Positions 25,743-33,752 of a stretch of 42,805 bases of DNA are shown one piece after another. The translations under genes were made by a program, and so were the position numbers. How positions within the stretch are numbered: the stretch's first letter is position 1; every line of letters begins with the position of its first letter. The notes below the pieces were generated by a model, which was not told the origin of the DNA, ran no database searches, and worked only from the letters and a program-made list of their open reading frames with translations. This stretch comes from an uncultured Propionibacteriaceae bacterium (GTDB lineage Bacteria; Actinomycetota; Actinomycetes; Propionibacteriales; Propionibacteriaceae), in the NCBI GenBank assembly GCA_937926975.1, contig CALBCJ010000036.1, positions 1-42,805 of the forward strand, read 5' to 3'.

Positions 25743-27242
25743 ATGATCTGGCTCACCCTGCTCGCACTGCTCCCGCTGGTCGGCGGGATCGCTGCCGGCG
25801 TCGTCAAGGGCTCGGCCGGGCGGGCCGTCGGCCTGGTGGTCAGCCTGGCCACCTTGGCGCTGGCCGCGTTCGTGGGCTTGCTCTACCTGTCCGGCAGGAG
25901 CCTCGCCGAGCAGGTCGTGTGGATCCGGGCCCTCGGCGCGTACTATGCCCTCGACCTGGACGGCCTCGGGCTGCTGATGGTGCTGCTGACCGCGCTGCTG
26001 GTGCCCGTGGTGCTGGTCGCCGAGCGGCCCCGCGACGACGAGGGCCGCTGGAGCGGCAGCACCTTCACCGCCCTGGTGCTGGTCCTCGAGTCGCTGGCCC
26101 TGTACGTGTTCCTGGCCGCCGACGTGCTGCTCTTCTACATCGTCTTCGAGGCCACCTTGATCCCGATGTACTTCCTGGTCGCCGGCTGGGGCGGGCCCCG
26201 GCGCGCCCAGGCGGCCCTGAAGTTCCTGCTGTACTCCCTGGCCGGTGGTCTGGTCATGCTCTTCGGCGTGATCGGGCTCGGCTACGCCTCGGCTCAGCAG
26301 GGACCGGCGAGCTACCTGCTGGCCGACCTGGCCCACCTCGGGGTCGGCGGCTGGCTGCAGACGGCGATGTTCTGGTCGTTCTTCATCGCCTTCGCGATCA
26401 AGGCCCCGATGGTGCCGGTGCACACCTGGCTGCCGTCGACTGCCGAGCAGGCCACGCCGGGCACCTCGACGCTGCTGGTCGGGATCCTGGACAAGATCGG
26501 CACCTTCGGGATGATCAAGTTCTGCCTGGTGCTGTTCCCGGCCGCGTCGACCAGGGCTGCCCCGTACATCGTGGGCCTGGCGGTGCTGTCGGTCCTGTAC
26601 GGGGCGCTGGCCGCGATCGGGCAGCGCAACCTGTTCCGGCTGGTGGCGTTCACCTCGGTCAGCCACTTCGGCTTCATGGTGCTGGGGATCTTCGCCTTCA
26701 CGACGGCCTCAGTGCAGGGCAGCGCGGTGTACATGCTCAACCACGGCTTCTCCACCGCGGTGCTCTTCCTCGCCGTCGGCTACCTTGCGAGGCGTCGCGG
26801 CAGCGCCGACATCGGTGACTTCGGCGGCGTGATCCTGGTGGCGCCGGTCGCCGCCGGGGTGCTGCTGGTCGGTGGCCTGGCCTCGCTGTCGCTGCCAGGC
26901 ATGGGCAGCTTCATCGGGGAGTTCCTGGTCCTGGCCGGGGCCTGGAGCCGCTGGCCCTGGGTGGCGGCGGTCGCCTCTCTCGGCATGGTGCTGGCCGCGC
27001 TGTACATCCTGATCATGTACCAGCGCGTCTGTACCGGCCCGGTGACCGACCAGGTCCGGGACACGGTCAGGCATGACCTGACCAGGCTGGAGCGGCTGGC
27101 GATGGTCCCGGTGATCGCCCTGCTGCTGCTGACCGGGTTCTTCCCCAAGCCGGTGCTCGACCTGGTGGCCCCGGTCGCGAAACAGGCCGTCGCGTCGGTC
27201 GGCATGACTGACCCGGCTCCCGCCGTAGGAGGCAAGCGATGA
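25743..27242 (+). CDS. nuoM: NADH-quinone oxidoreductase subunit M
   Basis: 499-residue antiporter-like proton-pumping subunit. Conserved pieces are the helix-5 glutamate in YIVFEATLIPMYFLVAGWGG, the lysine in AFAIKAPMVPVHTWLPSTAEQATPG, and MLNHGFSTAVLFLAVGYLARR. The start is ATG 25743 after GAGAAGGGA; upstream in-frame codons read antisense to sense within the end of nuoL. It has a 13-base gap after nuoL, the widest since nuoA-nuoB besides that one. Confidence 0.96.
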   Translation: MIWLTLLALLPLVGGIAAGVVKGSAGRAVGLVVSLATLALAAFVGLLYLSGRSLAEQVVWIRALGAYYALDLDGLGLLMVLLTALLVPVVLVAERPRDDEGRWSGSTFTALVLVLESLALYVFLAADVLLFYIVFEATLIPMYFLVAGWGGPRRAQAALKFLLYSLAGGLVMLFGVIGLGYASAQQGPASYLLADLAHLGVGGWLQTAMFWSFFIAFAIKAPMVPVHTWLPSTAEQATPGTSTLLVGILDKIGTFGMIKFCLVLFPAASTRAAPYIVGLAVLSVLYGALAAIGQRNLFRLVAFTSVSHFGFMVLGIFAFTTASVQGSAVYMLNHGFSTAVLFLAVGYLARRRGSADIGDFGGVILVAPVAAGVLLVGGLASLSLPGMGSFIGEFLVLAGAWSRWPWVAAVASLGMVLAALYILIMYQRVCTGPVTDQVRDTVRHDLTRLERLAMVPVIALLLLTGFFPKPVLDLVAPVAKQAVASVGMTDPAPAVGGKR

Positions 27243-28804
27243 TCCCGGCTGTTGACATCGGCGCTGCCCTGCTCAGCCCGGTCCTGATCGTCTTTCTGAC
27301 CGCCTGCCTGGGGGTGCTGCTCGAGGCCTTCGTACCGCGCCGGCTGCGCGACGAGGCCCAGGTCACCATCTCGGTGGCTGGTCTGCTGGGGGCGCTGGGC
27401 CTGCTGTGGTGGCGCTGGGGCGAGGACTGGCAGTCCCTGGCCGGGGTGGGTGCCCTGGCCGTGGACGGCCCGACCCAGCTCTTCTGGGCCCTGGTGCTGG
27501 TCTTTGCGCTGCTGAGCGTGCTGCTGTTCGCTGAGCGGCAGCTGTACGGCGGGGTGACCGCCTTCACCCCGATGGCGGCGGCGGTGCCGGGCTCGGGGGC
27601 CGAGCGGGACGCGGTCTCGGCCCGGGTCGAGCACACCGAGGTCTTCCCGCTGCTGCTCTTCGCGGTGACTGGCATGCTGCTGTTCCCGGCCGCCAACGAC
27701 CTGCTGATGCTGTTCGTGGCGCTGGAGATCTTCTCGCTGCCGCTGTACCTGCTCTGTGGCCTGGCCCGCAGCCGGCGGCTGCTGAGCCAGGAAGCGGCGC
27801 TGAAGTACTTCCTGCTCGGCTCGCTGTCGAGCGCGATCTTCCTGTTCGGCGCGGCGCTGCTGTACGGCTACGCGGGCGGCTTCTCCTTCTCGGCGATCGA
27901 CGCTGCGATCAAGGTCGACCACCAGGGCCAGGCGCTGCTGCTGGCCGGGATGCTGATGGTGATGGTCGGGCTGCTGTTCAAGGTGGGCGCGGTGCCGTTC
28001 CACTCCTGGACCCCGGACGTCTACATGGGCGCCCCGACCCCGGTCACCGGCTTCATGGCGGTCTGCACCAAGATCGCCGCGGTCGCCGCACTGGTCCGGG
28101 TCCTGTACGTGGCTCTGGGCGCGATGCGCTGGGACTGGCAGCCGCTGCTCGCCGGGATCGCCGCGGTCACCATGGGCCTGGGTGTCGTACTCGGCGTCGT
28201 GCAGCGTGACGTGAAGCGGATGCTGGCGTACTCGTCGATCGCGCACGCCGGCTTCCTGCTGGCGCCGGTCGTCGGTGCGGTCACCCCCGAGACCGGGCTG
28301 CTGCCCGGCCAGGCCGGCAGCGTCTCCTCGATCGCCTTCTACCTGCTGGCGTACGGCTTCGCCACCGTGGGCGGCTTTGCCGTCGTGACCATGGTGCGGA
28401 CCGGCCCGGTGGAGCAGAACGCGATCAGCTCCTGGGCCGGGCTGGGACGCAAGCACCCCTGGGTCGCGGGCGTGATGACCCTCTTCCTGCTCAGCTTCGC
28501 GGGGATCCCGCTGACGGCCGGCTTCATCGGCAAGTGGGTTGCCTTCGCGGCTGCGTGGCGCGGTGGGTACTGGTGGCTGGTGCTGGTCGCGGTCCTGATG
28601 AGTCTGGTAGGGGCCTACTTCTACCTGCGGCTGATCGCTGTGATGTACTTCCAGGAGCCGGACGAGCAGTCCGGTGAGGTTGCCGCGCCAGGCCTGGCCA
28701 CGATCGTCGTGGTCGTGGTCTGCGCAGCGGCGACCCTGGTGCTGGGCCTGGCCCCGGGGTGGGCGCTGGACCTGGCCACTGCTGGGGTACAACTGCTGAG
28801 GTGA
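27239..28804 (+). CDS. nuoN: NADH-quinone oxidoreductase subunit N
   Basis: 521-residue antiporter-like subunit. The helix-5 glutamate is in LFVALEIFSLPLYLLCGLAR and the pumping lysine in GLLFKVGAVPFHSWTPDVYMGAPTPV; a second lysine follows in RDVKRMLAYSSIAHAGF. An internal hydrophilic loop (residues about 108-130) is longer than in E. coli. It ends the complex I genes and overlaps the prenyl synthase start as GTGA. Confidence 0.96.
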   Translation: MIPAVDIGAALLSPVLIVFLTACLGVLLEAFVPRRLRDEAQVTISVAGLLGALGLLWWRWGEDWQSLAGVGALAVDGPTQLFWALVLVFALLSVLLFAERQLYGGVTAFTPMAAAVPGSGAERDAVSARVEHTEVFPLLLFAVTGMLLFPAANDLLMLFVALEIFSLPLYLLCGLARSRRLLSQEAALKYFLLGSLSSAIFLFGAALLYGYAGGFSFSAIDAAIKVDHQGQALLLAGMLMVMVGLLFKVGAVPFHSWTPDVYMGAPTPVTGFMAVCTKIAAVAALVRVLYVALGAMRWDWQPLLAGIAAVTMGLGVVLGVVQRDVKRMLAYSSIAHAGFLLAPVVGAVTPETGLLPGQAGSVSSIAFYLLAYGFATVGGFAVVTMVRTGPVEQNAISSWAGLGRKHPWVAGVMTLFLLSFAGIPLTAGFIGKWVAFAAAWRGGYWWLVLVAVLMSLVGAYFYLRLIAVMYFQEPDEQSGEVAAPGLATIVVVVVCAAATLVLGLAPGWALDLATAGVQLLR

Positions 28805-29784
28805 GTGTGAGCCAACCAGACCAGGAGCTGCACCAGTGGGTGCGGCGGCGGCTGACTGCCGTGGAGGACCGGCTGCAGCAGGCGACGGGCGCCGACACCC
28901 CGTTTGTGACCGAGGTGGCCCGCCACCTCACCCTGGCTGGCGGGAAGCGGTTTCGCCCGATGCTGGTCGCCCTGGCGGCCGGGACCGGCGCTGACCGGGG
29001 CGTAGCTGTCGATGACGACCGGGTCGAGCGGGCCGCCATGGTGGTCGAGCTGACCCACGTCGCCTCGCTGTACCACGACGACGTGATGGACTCGGCCGAG
29101 CTGCGCCGGGCGGCACCGTCGGCGAACGCGGTCTGGGACAACTCGGTCGCGATCATGGTGGGCGACCTGCTGTTCGCCCGGGCGTCGAGCATCGTGGCCA
29201 CCCTGGGAGCCGACTACGTCGCGGTCCAGGCCGACACCTTCGCCCGGCTGGTGCAGGGGCAGATCGCCGAGCTCCTGGGGCCGCGGGAGCGTGACCGGCT
29301 GGACCACTACCTCGACGTGATCGCCGACAAGACCGGCTCGCTGATCGCCGGCTCGGCCCGGTTTGGGGGGATGGTGGCCGGGCTGCCCGAGGAGCAGCTG
29401 GACGCCCTGACCCGGTTCGGGGAGGAGATCGGGATCGTCTTCCAGCTCAGCGACGACCTGATCGACATCACCAGTGAGGTGTCGGGCAAGACCCGGGGGA
29501 CCGACCTGCGCGAGGGGGTGCTGACTCTGGCGACCCTGTACCTGGCCCGCGGGGACGTTCCCGCCACCGACGAGCTGCGGGACCTGGTGTCCCGGCCCCT
29601 GTCGGACTCGGAGGTGGCTCGGGCCCTGGAGCTGCTGGCTCACCACCCGGCCGTTGACCGGGCACGGGACGAGATCACCCGGCGCGCCGAGGTGGCTCGC
29701 GGCCACCTGGCCCCGATTCCTGACGGGGCAGCGAAACGGGGTCTCGCGGACCTGTGCACGACGGTGGTCACCCGCAGCAGGTGA
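28801..29784 (+). CDS. Long-chain polyprenyl diphosphate synthase
   Basis: 327-residue all-helical trans-prenyltransferase that extends allylic diphosphates with isopentenyl diphosphate. GGKRFRP (47-53), the first Asp-rich motif D93-D94-VM-D97 and the second D218-D219-LI-D222 are complete. The residues four and five before the first motif are Ser89 and Ala88, small ones, as in enzymes making long products (hepta- to nonaprenyl), so the product is probably the menaquinone side chain used by MenA. The start is GTG 28801, overlapping the nuoN stop; GTG 28807 is possible. Confidence 0.9.
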   Translation: MSVSQPDQELHQWVRRRLTAVEDRLQQATGADTPFVTEVARHLTLAGGKRFRPMLVALAAGTGADRGVAVDDDRVERAAMVVELTHVASLYHDDVMDSAELRRAAPSANAVWDNSVAIMVGDLLFARASSIVATLGADYVAVQADTFARLVQGQIAELLGPRERDRLDHYLDVIADKTGSLIAGSARFGGMVAGLPEEQLDALTRFGEEIGIVFQLSDDLIDITSEVSGKTRGTDLREGVLTLATLYLARGDVPATDELRDLVSRPLSDSEVARALELLAHHPAVDRARDEITRRAEVARGHLAPIPDGAAKRGLADLCTTVVTRSR

Positions 29785-29789
29785 GGATT

Positions 29790-29816
29790 CCCCCTGCTCA
29801 GGGTGCAGTCCGGGGG
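29790..29816 (+). terminator. Possible hairpin after the nuo operon
   Basis: CCCCC-TGC (29790-29797) can pair with GCA (29805-29807) and GGGGG (29812-29816), leaving a 4-base bulge. It begins 6 bases after the synthase stop. There is no T-run, so termination activity is uncertain. Confidence 0.3.
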
Positions 29817-29874
29817 CCGGCGGCGAGGGGTAGGTGGCTGGCGGTGGTCCGACAGCACCTGACAAGATGAGCAC

Positions 29875-30405
29875 ATGCACCAACGCCAGGTCTTGCGCTA
29901 CGGGGCTTTGGGGGTCCCCGTCGTGATGGCGCTGCTGGGGCCGGTCCTGCTTTCGCTGGTGGGGCCCCCCGACGTAGCGGACAGCACGGTATCGGTGGAC
30001 GCGTCGCAGACCAGCCCTGCACTCTCGGCTCCCCTGAGTCCTCTGCCCACGCTGCCCTCCGCATCGGCTCCCGAGCCGACACCCACGGTTCCGCCCACGT
30101 CAGCCACCACCAGGGCGAAGTCGACGCCATCTCACCGGACGACTCGCCCGACGGCGCCTCAGCCGGCACCGACCCGGACGGCCACAACGCAGACCACCAC
30201 CTGGCCGCCACCGGCGCCTGAGCCGACCTCCACCCGGCACAGTGATGACCGTGAGCGGTGGCGGGACCACGATCGGGACCGTGACCGTGACCGGTGGCGG
30301 GACCGTGACCGCGACCGGTGGCGAGACCGTGACCGCGACCGCTGGCGAGACCGTGACCGCGGTCCGTACTGGTACGACTACGACGACGGGGACGACGAGG
30401 ACTGA
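29875..30405 (+). CDS. Membrane-anchored protein with Asp/Arg repeats
   Basis: 176 residues I cannot assign to a family. Residues 8-30 form one hydrophobic helix (signal anchor or uncleaved signal). Residues 35-120 are Thr/Pro/Ser/Ala-rich, like a wall-spanning linker. Residues 122-162 are an alternating Arg/Asp segment built on DRDRDRWR, encoded by a 24-base DNA repeat, and the end is acidic (YDYDDGDDED). A weak CAAGAT lies six bases before the ATG. Its stop overlaps the next start (TGATG), so it is made with the kinase-like protein. A polyampholyte outside the membrane could bind ions or wall polymers, but that is speculation. Confidence 0.75.
   Translation: MHQRQVLRYGALGVPVVMALLGPVLLSLVGPPDVADSTVSVDASQTSPALSAPLSPLPTLPSASAPEPTPTVPPTSATTRAKSTPSHRTTRPTAPQPAPTRTATTQTTTWPPPAPEPTSTRHSDDRERWRDHDRDRDRDRWRDRDRDRWRDRDRDRWRDRDRGPYWYDYDDGDDED
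30277..30360 (+). repeat. 24-base tandem repeat, 3.5 copies
   Basis: Copies start at 30277, 30301, 30325 and 30349 (the last half-length) and differ at a few positions. Each encodes DRDRDRWR. The repeats are contiguous and in frame, so copy number can change without breaking the gene. Not a CRISPR: there are no spacers. Confidence 0.9.
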
Positions 30406-32231
30406 TGGTGGCCGGTTCTCGTGCCAGACCCGCTCCGGTGGGCTCGGCTCGGGCTCGGACAACGGTGTGGGTCGCTGCTCTGACCGCTCTGTCCCTGCTG
30501 ACTGTCACGCTCTTCGCGTACGCGCTCATGCTGCGTCAGGTGGCCGAGGCAGCGAACTCGGCCATTGAGCAGCAGCTGCAGGAGCTGGAAGGCTTCGCTC
30601 GGGACGGGGTTGACCCCACCACCGGAAGCCGGTTCAGCTCGATGGCGACTCTGGTGGAGCGGTACGTGGCGACCCAGGCCCCGTCCCCCGGGCAGGCGAT
30701 CATCGGGATCGCTGGCCCCGGCCAGACGCCCGCCGTGGCCGACGGCACCGGGTCGGACCTGGGGCGGCGCCTGGTCGCCGACCAGGCCCGGCTGCAGCGG
30801 CTGCTCGAGTCGCCCGGCGCCTCGGGCGTGGTCGACACCGAGCAGGGCGAGCTGCGCTGGGGGCGCCGGCAGGTCCAGATTCAGACCGATGCCGGGGCCC
30901 AGACCGGGACCATCCTGGTCGTCTGCTTCACCCGCTCAGAGGGGCTGGTGGTCCGCCAGCGCGTGCTGCTGCTCGCCCTGGCCGCCCTGCTCGGGCTGGT
31001 GACCGTGACCGCTGCGACCTGGGTGCTGACCGGCCGCCAGCTGCAGCGGCTGACCACCGCTGCGGCGCAGGAGCGGGCAGCTCTCCAGACCGAGCTCGAC
31101 GAGGCGTACGCAGCCCAGCACCGGTTCGTGTCCCAGGTGCAGTCGTGGCTCGGCGCTCCCCGCCGTCGGCTCGCCCGGGACCTCGCCGCCCTCGGGCAGG
31201 CCGGGACCGAGCGGCAGCGGGCCCGGCTGCTGCGGCGCACCCAGGCCGAGGTAGAGCTGATGGGCAGCACCCTGCACCACCTGGAGATGCTGGCCCGGGT
31301 CAGCCGACCCGGCGCCCTGACTCCCCGGCTGGTGGCTGTGGACCAGCTGACCCGGTCCGTCTTCGCCGAGGTCTCGGCCAAGAGCCCCGAGCGCTGGCAG
31401 CTGCTGCAGGTGGCCGAGGTCGAGGCCTGGCTGGACCCGGACTGGGTCACGACCGCCGTACGCCAGCTCGCGGTCGCTGCCGACGCCGAGGCGGGGCAGC
31501 GGCGGGTTCTCAGACTGGGCTCGGCGCTCTGCTCCGACCGCGAGGGCTGGTTTGAGCTGTGGGTGGTCAGCCCTGGGCGGGCGGTAGCCGCCGAGCAGGT
31601 CCAGGCCGCCCTGGAGGACCCCGACACCGACGCGGCGGCGATCGCCCAGAACGGGATGGGTCTCGGGGTGGCCGTGGTCCGGGCCGTGGCCGACGCGCAC
31701 GGCGGGCAGGCCTGGCTGCGGACCGCCAAGACCGCGACCCGGGTCGGCCTGCGGCTTCCGTTCGCTGTCGAGCCCCGCACGCCCGAGTCGCCCAGCACCG
31801 GGCTGGCAGCCTCGGCCGAGGCGCCGGCGCCGGTGGTCACCGACCAGCCGCCACCAGAAGCGGCACCAGAAGCGGCACCACCGGCCCTCGCCGACGACCC
31901 AGGTGAGCAGGGGTCCGCCGCCGCTGCGGTTCCGGTGGAGGCCGGAGCCCAGGACCAGGCGTGGGCACCGACCGAGACCGGGGAACCAGCGGAGCAGCAG
32001 CCGGACGGAGAAGCGCCGCCCGGGACCGGCCCGGTGAGCTCGCCGGCCCAGGGTGGCCCTGCCCAGCCGATCTCGCCGGTCTCCGTGAGCCCGGTGCCGC
32101 TGCCGGCATCGGCTGTCCACCAGGCGGCTGCCGACCGCTGGGGCGACCCGCCACTCGGTCCGCACCAGCCGGACCGGGCGGCGGCTCCGCGCAGCGCGGA
32201 GGCTACGGCCGAGGGAGCCGGCCGGGGGTGA
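30405..32231 (+). CDS. Degenerate sensor histidine kinase (pseudokinase-like)
   Basis: 608 residues with two membrane helices (about 21-43 and 184-208) around an extracytoplasmic domain of about 140 residues, then a kinase-like cytoplasmic part. The H-box aligns as FVSQVQSWLGAP (241-252), with Ser247 where the phosphoacceptor His should be. The N-box (345-360) has Ala358 in place of Asn, and the G1 Asp is missing (VVSPGR). Only the G2 box GMGLGVAVVRAVADAHGG (417-434) is clear. Residues 456-608 are a Pro/Ala/Glu-rich tail. No response regulator is nearby. It is coupled to the Asp/Arg-repeat protein, and its last 29 bases overlap the end of nadE on the other strand. Confidence 0.82.
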   Translation: MVAGSRARPAPVGSARARTTVWVAALTALSLLTVTLFAYALMLRQVAEAANSAIEQQLQELEGFARDGVDPTTGSRFSSMATLVERYVATQAPSPGQAIIGIAGPGQTPAVADGTGSDLGRRLVADQARLQRLLESPGASGVVDTEQGELRWGRRQVQIQTDAGAQTGTILVVCFTRSEGLVVRQRVLLLALAALLGLVTVTAATWVLTGRQLQRLTTAAAQERAALQTELDEAYAAQHRFVSQVQSWLGAPRRRLARDLAALGQAGTERQRARLLRRTQAEVELMGSTLHHLEMLARVSRPGALTPRLVAVDQLTRSVFAEVSAKSPERWQLLQVAEVEAWLDPDWVTTAVRQLAVAADAEAGQRRVLRLGSALCSDREGWFELWVVSPGRAVAAEQVQAALEDPDTDAAAIAQNGMGLGVAVVRAVADAHGGQAWLRTAKTATRVGLRLPFAVEPRTPESPSTGLAASAEAPAPVVTDQPPPEAAPEAAPPALADDPGEQGSAAAAVPVEAGAQDQAWAPTETGEPAEQQPDGEAPPGTGPVSSPAQGGPAQPISPVSVSPVPLPASAVHQAAADRWGDPPLGPHQPDRAAAPRSAEATAEGAGRG

Positions 32232-33039
32232 CGGGCAGCGCCCGCTTGTGCGCCGTACGCCGGTGCCAGCCCAGGATCGTCTGCTCAGACTCCGGCGAGA
32301 CCGGCTTGCCCTCCAGGTAGTCGTCGATCTCGGTGTAGCTGACTCCGAGGGCGACCTCGTCGGGCTGCAGCGGCCGGTCGCCCTCCAGGTCGGCGGTGGG
32401 AACCTTGTCGACCAGCTCCGGCTCGGCGCCGAGAGCGGTGGCGATCTCGCAGACCCGCCGCTTCGGCAGCCCCGTCAGCGGGGTCACGTCGGCGCCGCCG
32501 TCACCGTACTTGGTGTAGAAGCCGACGACCGCCTCGGCGGCCTGGTCGGTCCCGACGACCAGCAGGCCGCGGGCACCGGCCAGCGTGTACTGGGCGATCA
32601 TCCGCTGCCGGGCCTTCACATTGCCCTTGACGAACTCGCTCAGGCTCGGCTCGTCGGCGGCGCCGGTGGCGACCACCTCGGCCCACATCGCGTCGGTGGC
32701 CGGGCCGATGTTCACCGTCACCGACTCGTCGGGCCGGATGAACCGCAGCGCCCGCTGGGCGTCGGCCTCGTCGCGCTGCACCTGGTACGGCAGCCGCATC
32801 GCTACGAACCGGGCCTCGAGGCCCTCCTGGCGGGCCCGCTCGCAGGCGAGCTGGGCGAGCCGGCCGCCGACGCTGGAGTCGACCCCGCCGGAGATCCCCA
32901 GCACGTACCCCTTGGCGCCGGTACGGCGCAGGTAGTCGACGAGGAAACCGACTCGGTGCTCGATCTCCCGGGTGGCGTCGAAGTCCTGCACCACCTCCAG
33001 CTCGTCCATGATCTGCTGCTGCTGGGCGCGGTCGGTCAT
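32203..33039 (-). CDS. nadE: Ammonia-dependent NAD+ synthetase
   Basis: 278 residues; makes NAD+ from nicotinate adenine dinucleotide, ATP and ammonia. The ATP-pyrophosphatase loop is SGGVDSS (50-56), and FVKGNVKARQRMIAQYTLA, GTDQAAEAVVGFYTKYGDGGADVTPL and TADLEGDRPLQPDEVALGV are NadE signatures. There is no glutaminase domain, so it matches the short E. coli/Bacillus type. The ATG at 33039 follows a -10 hexamer by six bases and appears leaderless. Divergent from tag. Confidence 0.97.
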   Translation of the reverse strand: MTDRAQQQQIMDELEVVQDFDATREIEHRVGFLVDYLRRTGAKGYVLGISGGVDSSVGGRLAQLACERARQEGLEARFVAMRLPYQVQRDEADAQRALRFIRPDESVTVNIGPATDAMWAEVVATGAADEPSLSEFVKGNVKARQRMIAQYTLAGARGLLVVGTDQAAEAVVGFYTKYGDGGADVTPLTGLPKRRVCEIATALGAEPELVDKVPTADLEGDRPLQPDEVALGVSYTEIDDYLEGKPVSPESEQTILGWHRRTAHKRALPVTPGRLPRP

Positions 33040-33045
33040 GGCCCG

Positions 33046-33051
33046 ATCGTA
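33046..33051 (-). promoter_or_regulatory. -10 element of nadE, leaderless
   Basis: TACGAT on the minus strand ends six bases before the nadE ATG, with CGGGCC between. There is no ribosome site, so transcription probably starts on the A of the start codon. Confidence 0.55.
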
Positions 33052-33097
33052 CGGCCGGACGGGCTGGTCTCGGCAGCCAGGACCGGCGGTGCCCCCG

Positions 33098-33103
33098 TAC
33101 GGT
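33098..33103 (+). promoter_or_regulatory. -10 element of tag, leaderless
   Basis: TACGGT lies six bases before the GTG at 33110. Together with the nadE -10 it makes a compact divergent promoter region of about 70 bases. Confidence 0.5.
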
Positions 33104-33109
33104 AGGACC

Positions 33110-33697
33110 GTGAACGACCTGGTGACCGGGGCCGACGGCCTGGCCCGGCCAGTCTGGGCGGCCAGCGACCCACTGCTGCGCGACTACTACGACACCGAGT
33201 GGGGAGTGCCGGTCCGCGACGAGCAGGGCGTGTACGAGCGGCTCTGCCTGGAGGCCTTCCAGTGCGGCCTGTCCTGGCTGACCGTGCTGCGCAAGCGGGA
33301 GGCGCTGCGCGAGGTCTTCGCCGGTTTCGACCCGGACCAGGTCGCCGGCTTCGGCGAGGCCCAGGTGGAGCGGCTGCTGGCCGACTCGCGGATCATCCGG
33401 CACCGCGGCAAGATCCAGGCCGCGGTCACGAATGCGGCCGCGACGGTCCGGCTGCGCAAGCAGGGCGGCCTGGCGGGACTGGTCTGGTCGTACCAGCCGG
33501 CCCAGACCCCGGCCCCGACCAGCCTGGCCGAGGTCCCCACCCAGTCTGCTGAGTCCCAGGCCCTCTCGAAGCGGCTCAAGCGGGAGGGCTTCCGGTTCGT
33601 CGGCCCGACCACGGTCTTCGCCATGATGGAGGCCATCGGGATCGTCGACACCCACCTCGTCGGCTCTCACCGCCGCGGCAGCTCCGGGCTCTGGTGA
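33110..33697 (+). CDS. tag: DNA-3-methyladenine glycosylase I
   Basis: 195 residues; removes 3-methyladenine from alkylated DNA in base-excision repair. It aligns across its length with E. coli Tag: DPLLRDYYDTEWGVPVRDE, LCLEAFQCGLSWLTVLRKRE, RIIRHRGKIQA and FRFVGPTTVFAMMEAIGIVDTHL. The catalytic-pocket Glu (E48) and Trp (W56) are kept. Three of the four zinc ligands of E. coli Tag are replaced: C4 by Pro14, H17 by Tyr27 and C179 by Ser186; only H175 remains (H182). GTG 33110 is chosen because of the promoter hexamer six bases upstream. Confidence 0.93.
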   Translation: MNDLVTGADGLARPVWAASDPLLRDYYDTEWGVPVRDEQGVYERLCLEAFQCGLSWLTVLRKREALREVFAGFDPDQVAGFGEAQVERLLADSRIIRHRGKIQAAVTNAAATVRLRKQGGLAGLVWSYQPAQTPAPTSLAEVPTQSAESQALSKRLKREGFRFVGPTTVFAMMEAIGIVDTHLVGSHRRGSSGLW

Positions 33698-33752
33698 GTG
33701 GCTGCCCAAGCGAGTGCTGGCAGACTGAAGCGAGCACACCTGCGGAGGGAAT

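Noticed and set aside
23501..25852. 783-residue minus-strand frame across nuoK-nuoL, and a similar 670-residue one at 26,780-28,792
   Set aside because: Same antisense composition effect; no domain recognisable and no ribosome site.
30100..30462. Minus-strand frame with VTVSPPVAVTV repeats opposite the Asp/Arg repeat gene
   Set aside because: A repeat in DNA gives repeats in every frame. The plus-strand frame has a signal anchor and is coupled to the next gene; the minus one has neither.
32203..32231. Overlap of the kinase-like gene with nadE taken as a frameshift
   Set aside because: The genes converge and both ends are credible; a 29-base tail overlap is ordinary in dense genomes.
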